A DNA stretch of 64,000 bases from Silanimonas sp. (GTDB lineage: Bacteria > Pseudomonadota > Gammaproteobacteria > Xanthomonadales > Xanthomonadaceae). Where the stretch lies: contig NZ_JAPZSC010000010.1 in the NCBI RefSeq assembly GCF_027531545.1, positions 1 through 64,000 of the forward strand, in the 5' to 3' direction. The notes beneath the pieces are model-generated. The model had not been told where the DNA came from and did no database searches. It worked only from the letters and a program-made list of their open reading frames with translations. Of this stretch, positions 1-8,507 are shown in pieces (position 1 is the stretch's first letter; each line of letters begins with the position of its first letter). A program made the translations under genes and the position numbers.

Positions 1-23
1 CGTTTCGCCCGAGGGAGCCGCAC

Positions 24-51
24 ACTATACAGCAGTTTCGAAGTTCGTCAA
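24..51 (-). promoter_or_regulatory. Strong sigma70-like promoter reading off the left edge (proximal)
   Basis: On the minus strand TTGACG (46-51) and TATAGT (24-29) are separated by 16 bases, close to consensus. The stretch after the -10 is GC-rich (GTGCGGCTCC), a discriminator type often seen at stringently controlled rRNA, tRNA and translation genes. The gene it drives lies outside the window. Confidence 0.6.
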
Positions 52-129
52 CACCGTAAAGCGAAACTTTCTTCTCAACCCCCCTCCGCCGCGCCGCTCG
101 TTTCCGAGCCACCCTGCGAAGGGGCGCGA

Positions 130-159
130 ACTATAGGCAACTGGCATGGGGCATTGCAA
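130..159 (-). promoter_or_regulatory. Second leftward sigma70-like promoter (distal)
   Basis: Minus-strand TTGCAA (154-159), an 18-base spacer, then TATAGT (130-135), followed by GC-rich TCGCGCCCC. It shares its -10 with the promoter about 106 bases further left, so the two form a tandem pair in the same direction. Confidence 0.45.
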
Positions 160-166
160 GCCTCTT

Positions 167-204
167 GAATGAACGAACTCGCAGGCGCGGCGAATCGTTC
201 ATTC
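167..204. repeat. 10-bp inverted repeat upstream of the DUF192 gene
   Basis: GAATGAACGA (167-176) and TCGTTCATTC (195-204) are perfect inverted repeats with an 18-base spacer. They lie between the leftward promoters and the rightward lipoprotein gene. This could be an operator or an mRNA hairpin; no T-tract follows, so a terminator is unlikely. Confidence 0.4.
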
Positions 205-264
205 CTATCGGGCGAAACGGGGCGCCACCCTACAATCGACGGCTCCTATCGACCGGGACCACCC

Positions 265-732
265 ATGCGCCTGCGCCTCCTTACAAGCCTCTTCGCCCTG
301 GCCGCCGTCCTCGGCGCCACTGCATGCAGCGGCTCGGGCGGCCGACATTGGGTAGAAGTGGGCGGACAGCGCTTCGATGTCGAACTTGCCGACGATTTCG
401 ACGAGCGCGCGCGGGGCCTGATGTTCCGCGAATCGATGGCGGCCGATCACGGAATGCTCTTCGTCCACGAAAACGAGGCGCCGCTCGCTTATTGGATGAA
501 GAACACCAAGATCCCGCTCGACATCCTGTACTTCGATGCCGATCGGAAACTGGTGTCGATCCAGCGCGGCGTGCCGACCTGCACCGCGGGCGACCGCTGC
601 CCGAACTACCCGAGCCGCGGGCCGGCCAAGTACGTACTGGAGCTCAATGCCGGACGCTCCGATGCCCTAGGCCTCGAACGCGGCGATGTGATCACTTTCT
701 CGGAGGGCATTCCCGAGACGGGGCAGCCCTGA
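265..732 (+). CDS. DUF192 family lipoprotein
   Basis: A 155-residue protein of the DUF192 family, small secreted or lipid-anchored proteins of unclear biochemical role. The start at 265 is chosen because it places a signal sequence at the N terminus (MRLRLLTSLFALAAVLG), with a lipobox-like ATAC ending at Cys21. An in-frame start at 169 would bury this signal behind 32 residues. The DUF192 domain fills about residues 28-150, with the typical stretches RARGLMFRE, MLFVH and YWMKNTKIPLDILYFD. It is monocistronic, with rubredoxin convergent downstream. The family call is firm; function is unknown. Confidence 0.85.
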   Translation: MRLRLLTSLFALAAVLGATACSGSGGRHWVEVGGQRFDVELADDFDERARGLMFRESMAADHGMLFVHENEAPLAYWMKNTKIPLDILYFDADRKLVSIQRGVPTCTAGDRCPNYPSRGPAKYVLELNAGRSDALGLERGDVITFSEGIPETGQP

Positions 733-786
733 CCCGACGGACCGACCCGTCGAATGGCTTCGGCGTTCGGATACCCGAAGGAACGG

Positions 787-969
787 TCAGGCCTGGACCA
801 TCTCGAAGTCAGCCTTCGACACACCGCACTCCGGGCATTGCCAATCCTCCGGGATGTCGGCCCAACGCGTGCCAGGGGCGATGCCCTCCGAGGGCAGCCC
901 TTCGGCCTCGTCATAGATGAACCCGCAAACGACGCAGATCCAAGTGGTGTAGGCGGCAGAGGTGGCCAT
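787..969 (-). CDS. Rubredoxin
   Basis: A 60-residue one-iron electron carrier. The four iron ligands are visible as two CxxCG knuckles: Cys12/Cys15 (CVVCG) and Cys45/Cys48 (CPECG), with the usual aromatic core residues (W10, Y19, W36, W43, F55). The start at 969 gives a normal rubredoxin length; an upstream in-frame ATG at 1017 would add a non-conserved tail. It is divergent from thiE, about 70 bases away. The electron partner cannot be deduced from this sequence. Confidence 0.93.
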   Translation of the reverse strand: MATSAAYTTWICVVCGFIYDEAEGLPSEGIAPGTRWADIPEDWQCPECGVSKADFEMVQA

Positions 970-1040
970 GGCTTCCGGACGATTCGTGGAATGCCGGAAG
1001 CCTGCCATGCCGCACACGTCCTGACGAGTACGATACGACC

Positions 1041-1697
1041 ATGACGCTGCGCGGCCTCTACCTCATCACGCCTGACGACGACGACAGCGATCGACTCTTG
1101 GAACGCGTCGCCGCCTTGCTGCCGGCCAAGCCGGCGCTGCTGCAGTACCGGAACAAGCGCGCGGACGCCATGCGGCGCTTCGACGAGGCGCGGGCACTGA
1201 AGGCCCTCTGCGATGCGGCGGGCGTGCCGCTGGTCATCAATGACGATTGGCGCTTGGCCCTGGACGTCGACGCGGCCGGCGCACATCTGGGCGAGGACGA
1301 TGGCGACGTGGCGGAAGCCCGCCGAGTGGCACCCCGGCTGCTGCTGGGCGCCTCCTGCTACGACGAACTCGCCCGCGCGGAGCGTGCGGTCGCGGCCGGC
1401 GCCGACTACATCGCTTTTGGCGCCTTCTTCCCCACGCAGACGAAGACGACCACCCGGCGTGCGACACCCGAACTGCTCAGCGCGGCGGCACCCTTGCGTT
1501 GCCCGCGAGTGGCCATCGGCGGCCTGACGCCGGACAATGCCGCGCCTCTCGTCGCCGCCGGCGCCGACCTGCTGGCCGTGGTTGGCGCGGTGTTCGATGC
1601 GCCCGAGCCTTTGACCGCGGCGCGCCGTTTCAACGCCTTGTTCGACGGCACCCCGGCCGTCGCCGGGCGAACGGCGAGCGCCACCTCCCTTTCCTGA
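1041..1697 (+). CDS. thiE: Thiamine phosphate synthase
   Basis: Joins hydroxymethylpyrimidine diphosphate and thiazole phosphate to make thiamine phosphate and PPi, in the cytosol. The 218-residue TIM-barrel shows the family landmarks: QYRNK near residue 33, [21 protein letters not shown] around 68-88, GASCY near 105, the phosphate-binding FFPTQTKT around 130-137 and a late [11 protein letters not shown]. hemL follows 4 bases after the stop, suggesting co-transcription. Confidence 0.92.
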   Translation: MTLRGLYLITPDDDDSDRLLERVAALLPAKPALLQYRNKRADAMRRFDEARALKALCDAAGVPLVINDDWRLALDVDAAGAHLGEDDGDVAEARRVAPRLLLGASCYDELARAERAVAAGADYIAFGAFFPTQTKTTTRRATPELLSAAAPLRCPRVAIGGLTPDNAAPLVAAGADLLAVVGAVFDAPEPLTAARRFNALFDGTPAVAGRTASATSLS

Positions 1698-1701
1698 ATC
1701 G

Positions 1702-3006
1702 ATGCAACGAATGAAGACCGACACCAGCCACGCCCTCTACACCCGCGCCCTCGACCTCATGCCCGGCGGCGTCAATTCGCCGGTACGCGCCTTCAAGTCC
1801 GTGGGCGGCGAACCGTTCTTCGCCAAGCGCGCCAAAGGCGCCTGGATCGAAGACGTGGACGGCAACCGCTATGTCGACTACATCGGCAGCTGGGGCCCGA
1901 TGATCGCCGGCCATGCCCGCGAGGAAGTGCTCGACGCCGTCCGCGAAGTGATGGTCGACGGCCTCTCCTTCGGCGTGCCGAACCCGCTCGAGGTGACGAT
2001 GGCCGAGGCGATCACCGCCATCGTGCCGAGCTGCGAGATGGTGCGCATGGTGAACTCGGGCACCGAAGCCACGCTCTCGGCGATCCGCCTCGCGCGCGGC
2101 GCCACGGGCCGCAACCGCATCGTCAAGTTCGAGGGCTGCTACCACGGCCACGGCGACAGCTTCCTCGTGAAGGCCGGCTCCGGCGCGCTGACCTTCGGCC
2201 TACCGAACTCGCCGGGCGTGCCGAAGGCGCTGGCCGACCTGACCCTCACCCTTCCGTTCAATGATTTCGCCGCGGCCACCGCGCTGTTCGACGAAGTGGG
2301 CACCGACATCGCCGGCGTGATCGTCGAGCCCGTGGTGGGCAACGCCAATTGCATCCCGCCGGAGCCGGGTTACCTCGAACACCTGCGCGCCCTCTGCACC
2401 AAACACGGCGCTCTGCTGATCTTCGACGAGGTGATGACCGGCTTCCGCGTGGCCCTCGGCGGTGCACAGCAGCTGTATGGCGTGCAGCCCGACATCAGCA
2501 CCTTCGGCAAGATCATCGGCGGCGGCATGCCCGTGGGCGCCTACGGCGGACGCGCCGAGCTGATGCGGCAGATCGCGCCGGCCGGCCCGATCTACCAGGC
2601 TGGCACGCTGAGCGGCAATCCGGTGGCAATGGCCGCGGGGCTCGCGACGCTGAAGATCATCCAGCAGCCGGGGTTCTACGAAGGGCTCGCGAAGACGACG
2701 GAGACGCTGGTGGCCGGCTTCCAGGCCGCCGCCGACGAGGCCAGCATCGCGTTCTCGACCCGCCATGTCTGCGCGATGTTCGGGCTGTACTTTACGGCAG
2801 AGCGCGTGACGAGCTTCGAACAGGCCAAGGCCGCCGACACCGCGCGCTTCAACCGTTTCTTCCACGCCATGCTGAAGCGCGGCGTCTACCTCGCGCCGTC
2901 GGCCTTCGAGGCCGGCTTCGTGTCGTCCGCGCACGGCGACGCCGAGATCGCGCACACGCTGGAGGCCGCGCGTGCGGCCTTCCGCGAGGTCGCCGCGGCC
3001 GCATGA
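1702..3006 (+). CDS. hemL: Glutamate-1-semialdehyde 2,1-aminomutase
   Basis: PLP enzyme of the C5 tetrapyrrole pathway that converts glutamate-1-semialdehyde to 5-aminolevulinate. The 434 residues are the normal length. Seen in the sequence: [12 protein letters not shown] near the N terminus, [15 protein letters not shown], the DEVMTGFR Asp motif and the PLP lysine in [18 protein letters not shown]. Two starts are close together (1702 and 1711); the first is kept. The stop overlaps the next start as ATGA at 3003-3006, so the HAD gene is probably translationally coupled. Confidence 0.96.
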   Translation: MQRMKTDTSHALYTRALDLMPGGVNSPVRAFKSVGGEPFFAKRAKGAWIEDVDGNRYVDYIGSWGPMIAGHAREEVLDAVREVMVDGLSFGVPNPLEVTMAEAITAIVPSCEMVRMVNSGTEATLSAIRLARGATGRNRIVKFEGCYHGHGDSFLVKAGSGALTFGLPNSPGVPKALADLTLTLPFNDFAAATALFDEVGTDIAGVIVEPVVGNANCIPPEPGYLEHLRALCTKHGALLIFDEVMTGFRVALGGAQQLYGVQPDISTFGKIIGGGMPVGAYGGRAELMRQIAPAGPIYQAGTLSGNPVAMAAGLATLKIIQQPGFYEGLAKTTETLVAGFQAAADEASIAFSTRHVCAMFGLYFTAERVTSFEQAKAADTARFNRFFHAMLKRGVYLAPSAFEAGFVSSAHGDAEIAHTLEAARAAFREVAAAA

Positions 3007-3644
3007 CGCCAAGGCCGCGCCCGAAGCTGGTGGTGTTCGACCTCGACGACGTGCTCGTCGAGTACCAGCGCGAGCGCCGGGTCGATGCGCTGGCGCGCTC
3101 GGTGGGCGCAGCCCCCGCGACCGTGTTGGAGGCGCTGTTCAAGAGCGGTTTGGAGACGAAGAACGACCGCGGCGAACTCGGGCTCGAGGATTACCTCGAC
3201 GCCGTGCGGCGCCGCCATGGCCTCGACATCCCGATGGAGGCCTTCATCGATGCGCGCCGCCAAAGCATGCGCCTGCGGCGCGAGGTGCTGGGCTTGGCCG
3301 AACGCATCGCGCCGCAGACGACGCTGGCGCTGTTCACCAACAACGGCCAATGGCTTGGGCGGCAGTTGCCGAAACTCTTCCCCGAGCTGCGGCCCCTGTT
3401 CGGCACCCGGATGATCACCACCGGCCAGCTGGGCCTGACCAAACCCGACCCGCAGGCCTTCTACGCCTGCCTGTCGACGCTGGGTTTTTCCCCGGCGTCG
3501 GCGCTGATGATCGACGACCGTACGGAGAACGTGGGGGGCGCCCAGAGCGCCGGCCTCGACGCGATCCACTACACCTCGCCCCCGCAACTCGCCGGTGAAC
3601 TGCTGCGCCGGGGCTTCGACCTGGAACCCGTGCATGCGCCCTGA
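3003..3644 (+). CDS. HAD-superfamily hydrolase
   Basis: A 213-residue haloacid-dehalogenase-like phosphatase. Motif I is FDLDD near residues 11-15, motif II is LFTNN near 110, the motif III lysine is in LTKPDP near 140, and motif IV is MIDD near 165. The spacing fits a class I cap (small helical cap between motifs I and II). The start at 3003 overlaps the hemL stop. The substrate is unknown; by family it may be a sugar phosphate or damaged metabolite. Its 3' end overlaps the next gene by 11 bases. Confidence 0.85.
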   Translation: MTPRPRPKLVVFDLDDVLVEYQRERRVDALARSVGAAPATVLEALFKSGLETKNDRGELGLEDYLDAVRRRHGLDIPMEAFIDARRQSMRLRREVLGLAERIAPQTTLALFTNNGQWLGRQLPKLFPELRPLFGTRMITTGQLGLTKPDPQAFYACLSTLGFSPASALMIDDRTENVGGAQSAGLDAIHYTSPPQLAGELLRRGFDLEPVHAP

Positions 3645-4773
3645 GCTCCACCTTGCAACCCTCGCCGTCCACGCGGGCGGCGAAGCCGATGCCCACAACG
3701 GCGCCGTGGCTCCGCCGCTGCACCTGTCGACCACGTTCAAGCACGGCCCGGCCGCCGAACGACTGGCGGGCTACGAGTACCAGCGCGAAAGCAATCCGAC
3801 GCAGGATCGCCTGGAGACCGCGCTCGCCGCCCTCGACGGCGGCGAAGCGGCGCTCGCGTATGGCTCGGGCATGGCGGCGATGACGGCGGCGCTCGAATGC
3901 TTGCCGGCCGGCAGCGACGTGCTGATCCCCGAGGACTGCTACGCCGGCCTGCGCTCGCTGGGCGCGGAGTTCCTGCCCGAGCGCGGCGTGACGGTGCGTC
4001 GTGTCGACCAGTGCGACGCAGCCGCGGTGGCCGCGGCGATGACGCCGTCCGTCAAGATGATCTGGGCCGAGACGCCGTCGAACCCGCAGTTGCGGATCGC
4101 CGATCTCGCCGCACTCTCCGCGATCGCGAAGCAGCACGGGGCGCTGCTGGCGGTGGACAACACGTTCGCCACGCCGGCCCTGCAGCGGCCGATCGCGCTG
4201 GGCGCCGACCTCGTGATGCACTCCACCACCAAGTACATGGGCGGCCACAGCGACGTGATGGGCGGCGCCCTCGTGTTCGCGAGGCGCGACGACCTGTTCG
4301 ACAAAGCCGCCCATCGCCGGCACATCACGGGCAACATCCTCGCCCCGTTCTCGGCCTGGCTGACGCTTCGCGGCCTGCGCTCGCTGCCGGCGCGCATGGC
4401 CTGGCACTGCGCCAACGCCCGTCGCGTGGCCGAATTCCTCGCCGCGCAGCCGGCCGTCGAGACGGTCTACTGGCCCGGCCTTCCCGCCCACCGCAACCAC
4501 GCCATCGCGGCGCGGCAGATGTCGGATTTCGGCGGCATGGTGTCGGTCACCTTCAAGGGCGGCCGCGAGGCGGCGCTGGCCTTCGCCGGAGCCGTCGAAG
4601 TGTTCACCAACGCCACCTCGCTGGGCGGCGTGGAATCGCTGATCGAACACCGCGCCTCGGTCGAGGGGCCGAACCCGGTGTCGCCACCGGGGCTGCTTCG
4701 GCTGTCCGTGGGCCTCGAGCACGGTGACGATCTCGTCGACGACCTTCGGCGCGGGATCGACGCGCTGCGCTGA
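3634..4773 (+). CDS. Trans-sulfuration PLP enzyme (cystathionine gamma-synthase/lyase type)
   Basis: A 379-residue Cys/Met-metabolism PLP enzyme. Landmarks are YEYQRESNPT near residues 46-55, ALAYGSGMAAM (cofactor phosphate site), TPSNPQLRI, AVDNTFATP with the PLP-contacting Asp, and the Schiff-base lysine in HSTTKYMGGHSD. The C terminus has SLGGVESLIEHRAS and LLRLSVGLE. The family cannot be split reliably into synthase, gamma-lyase or O-acylhomoserine sulfhydrylase by eye. The start at 3634 lies inside the end of the HAD gene, so the two are probably co-expressed. Confidence 0.85.
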   Translation: MRPELHLATLAVHAGGEADAHNGAVAPPLHLSTTFKHGPAAERLAGYEYQRESNPTQDRLETALAALDGGEAALAYGSGMAAMTAALECLPAGSDVLIPEDCYAGLRSLGAEFLPERGVTVRRVDQCDAAAVAAAMTPSVKMIWAETPSNPQLRIADLAALSAIAKQHGALLAVDNTFATPALQRPIALGADLVMHSTTKYMGGHSDVMGGALVFARRDDLFDKAAHRRHITGNILAPFSAWLTLRGLRSLPARMAWHCANARRVAEFLAAQPAVETVYWPGLPAHRNHAIAARQMSDFGGMVSVTFKGGREAALAFAGAVEVFTNATSLGGVESLIEHRASVEGPNPVSPPGLLRLSVGLEHGDDLVDDLRRGIDALR

Positions 4774-5028
4774 GCGCACGGGTCGCGCGGCCCAGTCGTC
4801 GACCGTCCGCGTGCGGCGCCGCGCGCACAGGCGGCCGCGCATCCCCGGGTTCGCCCCGGCTTCACGCGCTAGGCGCCGCTGGTGCCAATGGCGACCGGCG
4901 CGCGTCGACCGCTGATGAGACCGCGCCACCGCTGATGCAGGACTTCACCGGCCCATCGCGAAGGCCGGAACCGCCGCAGCGACGATGCCTCCGTGCCCGA
5001 CGAACCGGGTGTCGACGGAGATCTCGCA
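4774..5028. other. 255-base gap with no supported gene
   Basis: Between the PLP enzyme and the DUF2878 gene. Reading frames here code arginine/proline-rich sequence with no recognisable family and look like shadows. I see no clear hairpin with a T-tract. A promoter for the downstream four-gene run is expected here, but I cannot place one with confidence. Confidence 0.4.
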
Positions 5029-5565
5029 ATGCAGTGGCTGGTGTTCAACGTCCTCGGCTTCCAAGCCGTCTGGTGGGCCTGCGTCATCGGCGCCGGCAAG
5101 GGCTGGCCATGGGCCGGACCCGTCGCCGCCGTGCTGTATGCCGCGGCCCATCTTCACTTCTCGCCGACCCGACGCCGGGACGTCCGCCTCCTCGCGAGCG
5201 CCCTCGTGGTCGGCCTGGTCCTCGATGGGTCGCTGGGGGCCAGCGGCCTGCTGACCTACGCGGCCGCCGGCGAAGTCCGGCTCATCGCTCCTCCCTGGAT
5301 CCTGGCCCTGTGGGCGGGCTTCGCGCTGACGCTGACGCACTCCATGGCCGCCTTGGCCTCCCGCCCTTGGGCGGCCGCGGCCCTCGGGGTCCTCGGCGGG
5401 CCGCTGGCCTACGCCAGCGCCGCGTCGGTCGCGGGTGCCGTGCGCTTCGACCACGGCATGGTGGAGGGCCTCGTCGCCATCGCGATCGGCTGGGGCGTGG
5501 CGATCCCGCTGCTGTACGGCATCGACAAGCACCTGGCGAAGAACGAGCGGGAGGCCATCGCATGA
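5029..5565 (+). CDS. DUF2878 family membrane protein
   Basis: A 178-residue inner-membrane protein with about five hydrophobic segments, beginning MQWLVFNVLGFQAVWWACVIG, the typical opening of DUF2878. The start at 5029 is preferred over an in-frame GTG at 4993 because the conserved hydrophobic opening begins here. The stop overlaps the next start as ATGA (5562-5565). In other proteobacteria DUF2878 genes sit with DUF1295, a DUF3833-like or periplasmic protein and lipocalin in lipid/oxidative-stress clusters. The same arrangement follows here. Confidence 0.75.
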   Translation: MQWLVFNVLGFQAVWWACVIGAGKGWPWAGPVAAVLYAAAHLHFSPTRRRDVRLLASALVVGLVLDGSLGASGLLTYAAAGEVRLIAPPWILALWAGFALTLTHSMAALASRPWAAAALGVLGGPLAYASAASVAGAVRFDHGMVEGLVAIAIGWGVAIPLLYGIDKHLAKNEREAIA

Positions 5566-6350
5566 GCACCCTCGGCATCGTGATGTTGATCTGGGGCCTG
5601 GCCGCGGCGGGGATGAGCCTTGCTTTCCTCTACGCAAGGCGGGAGAAGAACATGGGCTACGTCGACGTGTTCTGGGCGCTGGGCATGGCGGTCGCGGCGG
5701 TGATGGCCGGCCTGCTGGGCGAGGGCAGCCTGGCCTCCCGCGTCCTCGTGGCCCTCTTCGGCGGTTTCTGGGGCGTCCGCTTGTTCCGGTTCCTCTGGCA
5801 CCGCGTGCGCGGGGAGGCCGAGGACGGTCGCTACCAGACCATGAGGGCGGCGATCGGGGACGGCGCGCCGCGCTGGTTTGCCTTCTTCCAGCTTCAGGCC
5901 CTGGTGATCGCTTTGTTCTCCCTGCCCTTCGTTGCCGCCGCGGCTGGCGCGGGCAGCATCGACAGCGTCTGGATCTGGGCGGCGGCCGCGGTGTGGGCGA
6001 TTGCCGTCGCTGGCGAAACGCTGGCCGATCGTCAGCTCGCGGCGCATCGTCGCGACCCCGCTCAGAAAGGTCGCACGTGTCGCCGCGGCCTGTGGGCTTG
6101 GTCCAGGCACCCCAACTACTTCTTCGAGTGGGTCCACTGGTTCGCCTACGTCGCGCTGGCGGCGACGGGGCCCTTGGCCTGGCTGGCGCTGGTCGGCCCC
6201 CTCCTGATGTTCGCCTTCCTCTGGCGGGTGAGTGGCATTCCCTGGACGGAAGCGCAGGCCCTGCGCACCCGCGGCGACGACTATCGCCGTTACCAGCAGG
6301 AAGTCAGCGCCTTCTTCCCCCTTCCACCACGCACCCACCGCGCCTCCTGA
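5562..6350 (+). CDS. DUF1295 / steroid 5-alpha-reductase-like membrane protein
   Basis: A 262-residue multi-pass membrane protein of the DUF1295 (isoprenylcysteine methyltransferase / steroid reductase-like) fold. Visible signatures are MGYVDVFWALG near residue 28, RLFRFLWHRVRGEAEDGRY, and the C-terminal motif GLWAWSRHPNYFFEWVHWF followed by RGDDYRRYQQEVSAFFP. The RHPNYF block is the cofactor-binding signature of this superfamily. It is translationally coupled to DUF2878 upstream. The substrate is unknown, but a membrane lipid is likely from context. Confidence 0.82.
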   Translation: MSTLGIVMLIWGLAAAGMSLAFLYARREKNMGYVDVFWALGMAVAAVMAGLLGEGSLASRVLVALFGGFWGVRLFRFLWHRVRGEAEDGRYQTMRAAIGDGAPRWFAFFQLQALVIALFSLPFVAAAAGAGSIDSVWIWAAAAVWAIAVAGETLADRQLAAHRRDPAQKGRTCRRGLWAWSRHPNYFFEWVHWFAYVALAATGPLAWLALVGPLLMFAFLWRVSGIPWTEAQALRTRGDDYRRYQQEVSAFFPLPPRTHRAS

Positions 6351-6378
6351 TCCGGCGCCCCTCGTGGAGACACAGGTC

Positions 6379-7152
6379 ATGACCAGAACAACACGCGTCG
6401 CCTTCGCCATCCTCGCCCTGCTGCTGCCGGCCGCGGCGACCGCGACGATCCAGCAGGAAATCGCCACCGCTCGGGACCTGGAAAGCCGGGAGGTCCTGTT
6501 CCGCGAGCAGCACATCGTCCGTTTCGACAACGGAGAGCCGGCGGAGCGGCTCGTGATGTACCGCTGCCTCGACGGCCAGGCCTTCGCGCGGAAGTGGGTC
6601 CGCTATGCGGACACGCCCTCGGCACCGTCGTTCCAACTCGAGGACGCCCGCAGCGGCTATCGCGAGGGCGCGGAACGGACCGCTTCGGGCACCCGCGTGC
6701 GCTGGACGCCGCCCGGCGGGAGCGAAGCGTCGGGACTTCTGCCTTCGGGCCCCCTCGTGGCCGATGCTGGCTTCGACGAGTGGGTCCGCGGCTACTGGGA
6801 CCCCCTCACGCAGGGCAAGACCCTCGAGATGCGCTTCCTCGTCCCGTCCCGGCTTCGGGCCTATGAATTCGATGTGTCGCCGATCGATTCCGGATCGCCC
6901 GACCTCCAGGCCTTCCGCCTCCAGTTGGGCGGATGGTTTGGATGGCTGCTGCCGTCGATCCGGGTGGCCTATGACGGCCAGACCAAGCGATTGCGCTGGT
7001 TCGAAGGCCTGTCGAACCTTCGCGACGACGCAGGCGAGGCGCCGATGCAGGTGAGGATCGACTTCCCGCCCAAGCCGACGCCTGCCGACCAAACCACCCT
7101 CGACACGGCCGCCCGGGAAGCCCTCGTTGGCTGCACCGTCCAACCCGCATGA
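6379..7152 (+). CDS. Periplasmic protein of unknown function
   Basis: A 257-residue protein with a clear signal peptide (VAFAILALLLPAAATA) ending near residue 23 and no other membrane segment. It has no motif that I recognise. Acidic and aromatic residues are spread evenly, and a central region (GYREGAERTASGTRVRWTPP) suggests beta structure. It starts 28 bases after the DUF1295 gene and ends 31 bases before the lipocalin gene, so it belongs to the same run. The start at 6379 is set by the signal peptide. Confidence 0.72.
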   Translation: MTRTTRVAFAILALLLPAAATATIQQEIATARDLESREVLFREQHIVRFDNGEPAERLVMYRCLDGQAFARKWVRYADTPSAPSFQLEDARSGYREGAERTASGTRVRWTPPGGSEASGLLPSGPLVADAGFDEWVRGYWDPLTQGKTLEMRFLVPSRLRAYEFDVSPIDSGSPDLQAFRLQLGGWFGWLLPSIRVAYDGQTKRLRWFEGLSNLRDDAGEAPMQVRIDFPPKPTPADQTTLDTAAREALVGCTVQPA

Positions 7153-7183
7153 CCCCCCACAACCGAAAACGCAGGAACCCCTC

Positions 7184-7759
7184 ATGAACCATCCGCCGCG
7201 AGAAAAGACGCGCCTTTTCCGATGGATCGTGCTCGCCGCCGCCCTGCTGCTGGTTGCTTGCGCCGGCAAGGAGCCCCGCCCCATGCCCCCGCTGTCCCCC
7301 GCCCCCTCCGTGGACCTCCCGAGGTTCATGGGGACGTGGTACGTCATCGCGCACGTGCCGTACTTCTTCGAGGAGGGGAAGGTCGCCACGCGGGACGAAT
7401 ACCGCCTGCGGGCGGACGGCCGCATCGACAACGACTTCGTCTACAAGGACCGCTTCGGCGAAGACGACAAGCGGTGGCGAGGCATATCCACCGTGATCCC
7501 GGGCAGCGGCGGCGCCCGTTGGAAGGTGCAGTTCGTCTGGCCGTTCTCCACCGAGCTCGTGGTCGTGCATGTCGATGACGATTACCGGGGCGCCGCGCTG
7601 GTAACGCCGAACCGGAAGCTGGCATGGGTGTTCGGCCGCGAGCCCACCATGGAGCCCTCGCGTTACGAGGCCCTGCTGGATCGACTGGCCGCGCAGGGCG
7701 TCGACCGGAACGCCCTCCGCCCGGTTCCGCAAGTCCCTCCCACCGAGAACGGGGACTGA
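7184..7759 (+). CDS. Lipocalin-family lipoprotein (Blc-like)
   Basis: A 191-residue outer-membrane-type lipocalin that binds lipids or other hydrophobic ligands. The signal (RWIVLAAALLLVAC) ends in a lipobox with the lipidated Cys near residue 26. The lipocalin signature G-x-W appears in FMGTWYVIAHVPYF, with a later Blc-type block, KLAWVFGREPTMEPSRYEALLDRL. It is the last gene of the DUF2878/DUF1295 run. In related clusters a lipocalin probably handles modified fatty acids; that role is an inference here. Confidence 0.85.
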   Translation: MNHPPREKTRLFRWIVLAAALLLVACAGKEPRPMPPLSPAPSVDLPRFMGTWYVIAHVPYFFEEGKVATRDEYRLRADGRIDNDFVYKDRFGEDDKRWRGISTVIPGSGGARWKVQFVWPFSTELVVVHVDDDYRGAALVTPNRKLAWVFGREPTMEPSRYEALLDRLAAQGVDRNALRPVPQVPPTENGD

Positions 7760-7783
7760 CGCTCCGTCGGTTCCGATCACCGG

Positions 7784-7807
7784 GGCGTGCTGGATGACCG
7801 GCACGCC
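7784..7807. terminator. Possible bidirectional hairpin between convergent genes
   Basis: GGCGTGC (7784-7790) pairs with GCACGCC (7801-7807). The stem can be extended by a T-G wobble and two G-C pairs to leave an ATGA loop. It sits between the convergent lipocalin and PaiB genes. There is no real T-tract, so factor-independent termination is uncertain. Confidence 0.3.
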
Positions 7808-7844
7808 AACCACCCTTCGTTGGACCACGGAACGGAGAGGACCG

Positions 7845-8480
7845 TCAGCTGCGCGCCGGTCGCGCTCCGCGCATCGCCTCGGCCAAGGCGAGTTCGCCGC
7901 GCTGCTCGAGGGTTTCGACGACATTGCGGAAGTCGCGTTCGTCGCGGTTCTGGCTGAGCTTGCGCTTGCCTTCGATCCGCTCGATCGCGATCTCGATGGC
8001 GACGATGTGGGCGAGTTCCGACGCGAGGTAGTCGGCCGGCGCATCGCCCATCTTCCAGGGCACCGGCTCGCCCGCCTCGCTCTGGCGCGTGAGCTTCGCC
8101 ACCGTGCCGCGGACGGCGTTCGTGTCGTCGAGCACCCGGATGCGGCCATGCACGTGCACGACCTCGTAGTTCCAGGTCGGCACATGGCGGTGGTGCTCGT
8201 GCTTGCTCGGGTACCAGCTGGGCGAGATGTAGCCCTGGACGCCGCGGAACACGACCATCACCGCATCGCCCTCGCCCACCGCGCGCCAGACCGGATTGGC
8301 GCGTGCGACATGGGCCAGCAGGGTGCCGGTGGGGCCGCGCTCCGCTTCGAGCACGAAGGGCAGGTGCTCCGCTTCGAGCCCCGCCGCGGTCGCGGTGACC
8401 AGCATCCCCAGCGGGTGCTCGCGGATCAGGCGATGCCATTCCTCGGGCCGGTGTTCGGCGAACTGGGCGGGTTGGTACAT
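7845..8480 (-). CDS. FMN-binding negative transcriptional regulator (PaiB family)
   Basis: A 211-residue flavin-binding split-barrel protein of the PaiB family. The N-terminal MYQPAQFAE and the blocks GYISPSWYP, VPTWNYEVVHVHG and RDERDFRNVVETL are family hallmarks. PaiB members were first described as negative regulators of sporulation/protease genes, but most are uncharacterised FMN-binding proteins. It is followed 27 bases downstream of the SDR gene on the same strand, so the two may be co-transcribed. Confidence 0.85.
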   Translation of the reverse strand: MYQPAQFAEHRPEEWHRLIREHPLGMLVTATAAGLEAEHLPFVLEAERGPTGTLLAHVARANPVWRAVGEGDAVMVVFRGVQGYISPSWYPSKHEHHRHVPTWNYEVVHVHGRIRVLDDTNAVRGTVAKLTRQSEAGEPVPWKMGDAPADYLASELAHIVAIEIAIERIEGKRKLSQNRDERDFRNVVETLEQRGELALAEAMRGARPARS

Positions 8481-8507
8481 GGGCGGATCCGGTTCCCGAG
8501 CGTGCTG

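Noticed and set aside
1-264. rRNA or tRNA gene at the left edge
   Set aside because: No tRNA-like cloverleaf or rRNA sequence can be recognised; only promoter-like sites are supported.
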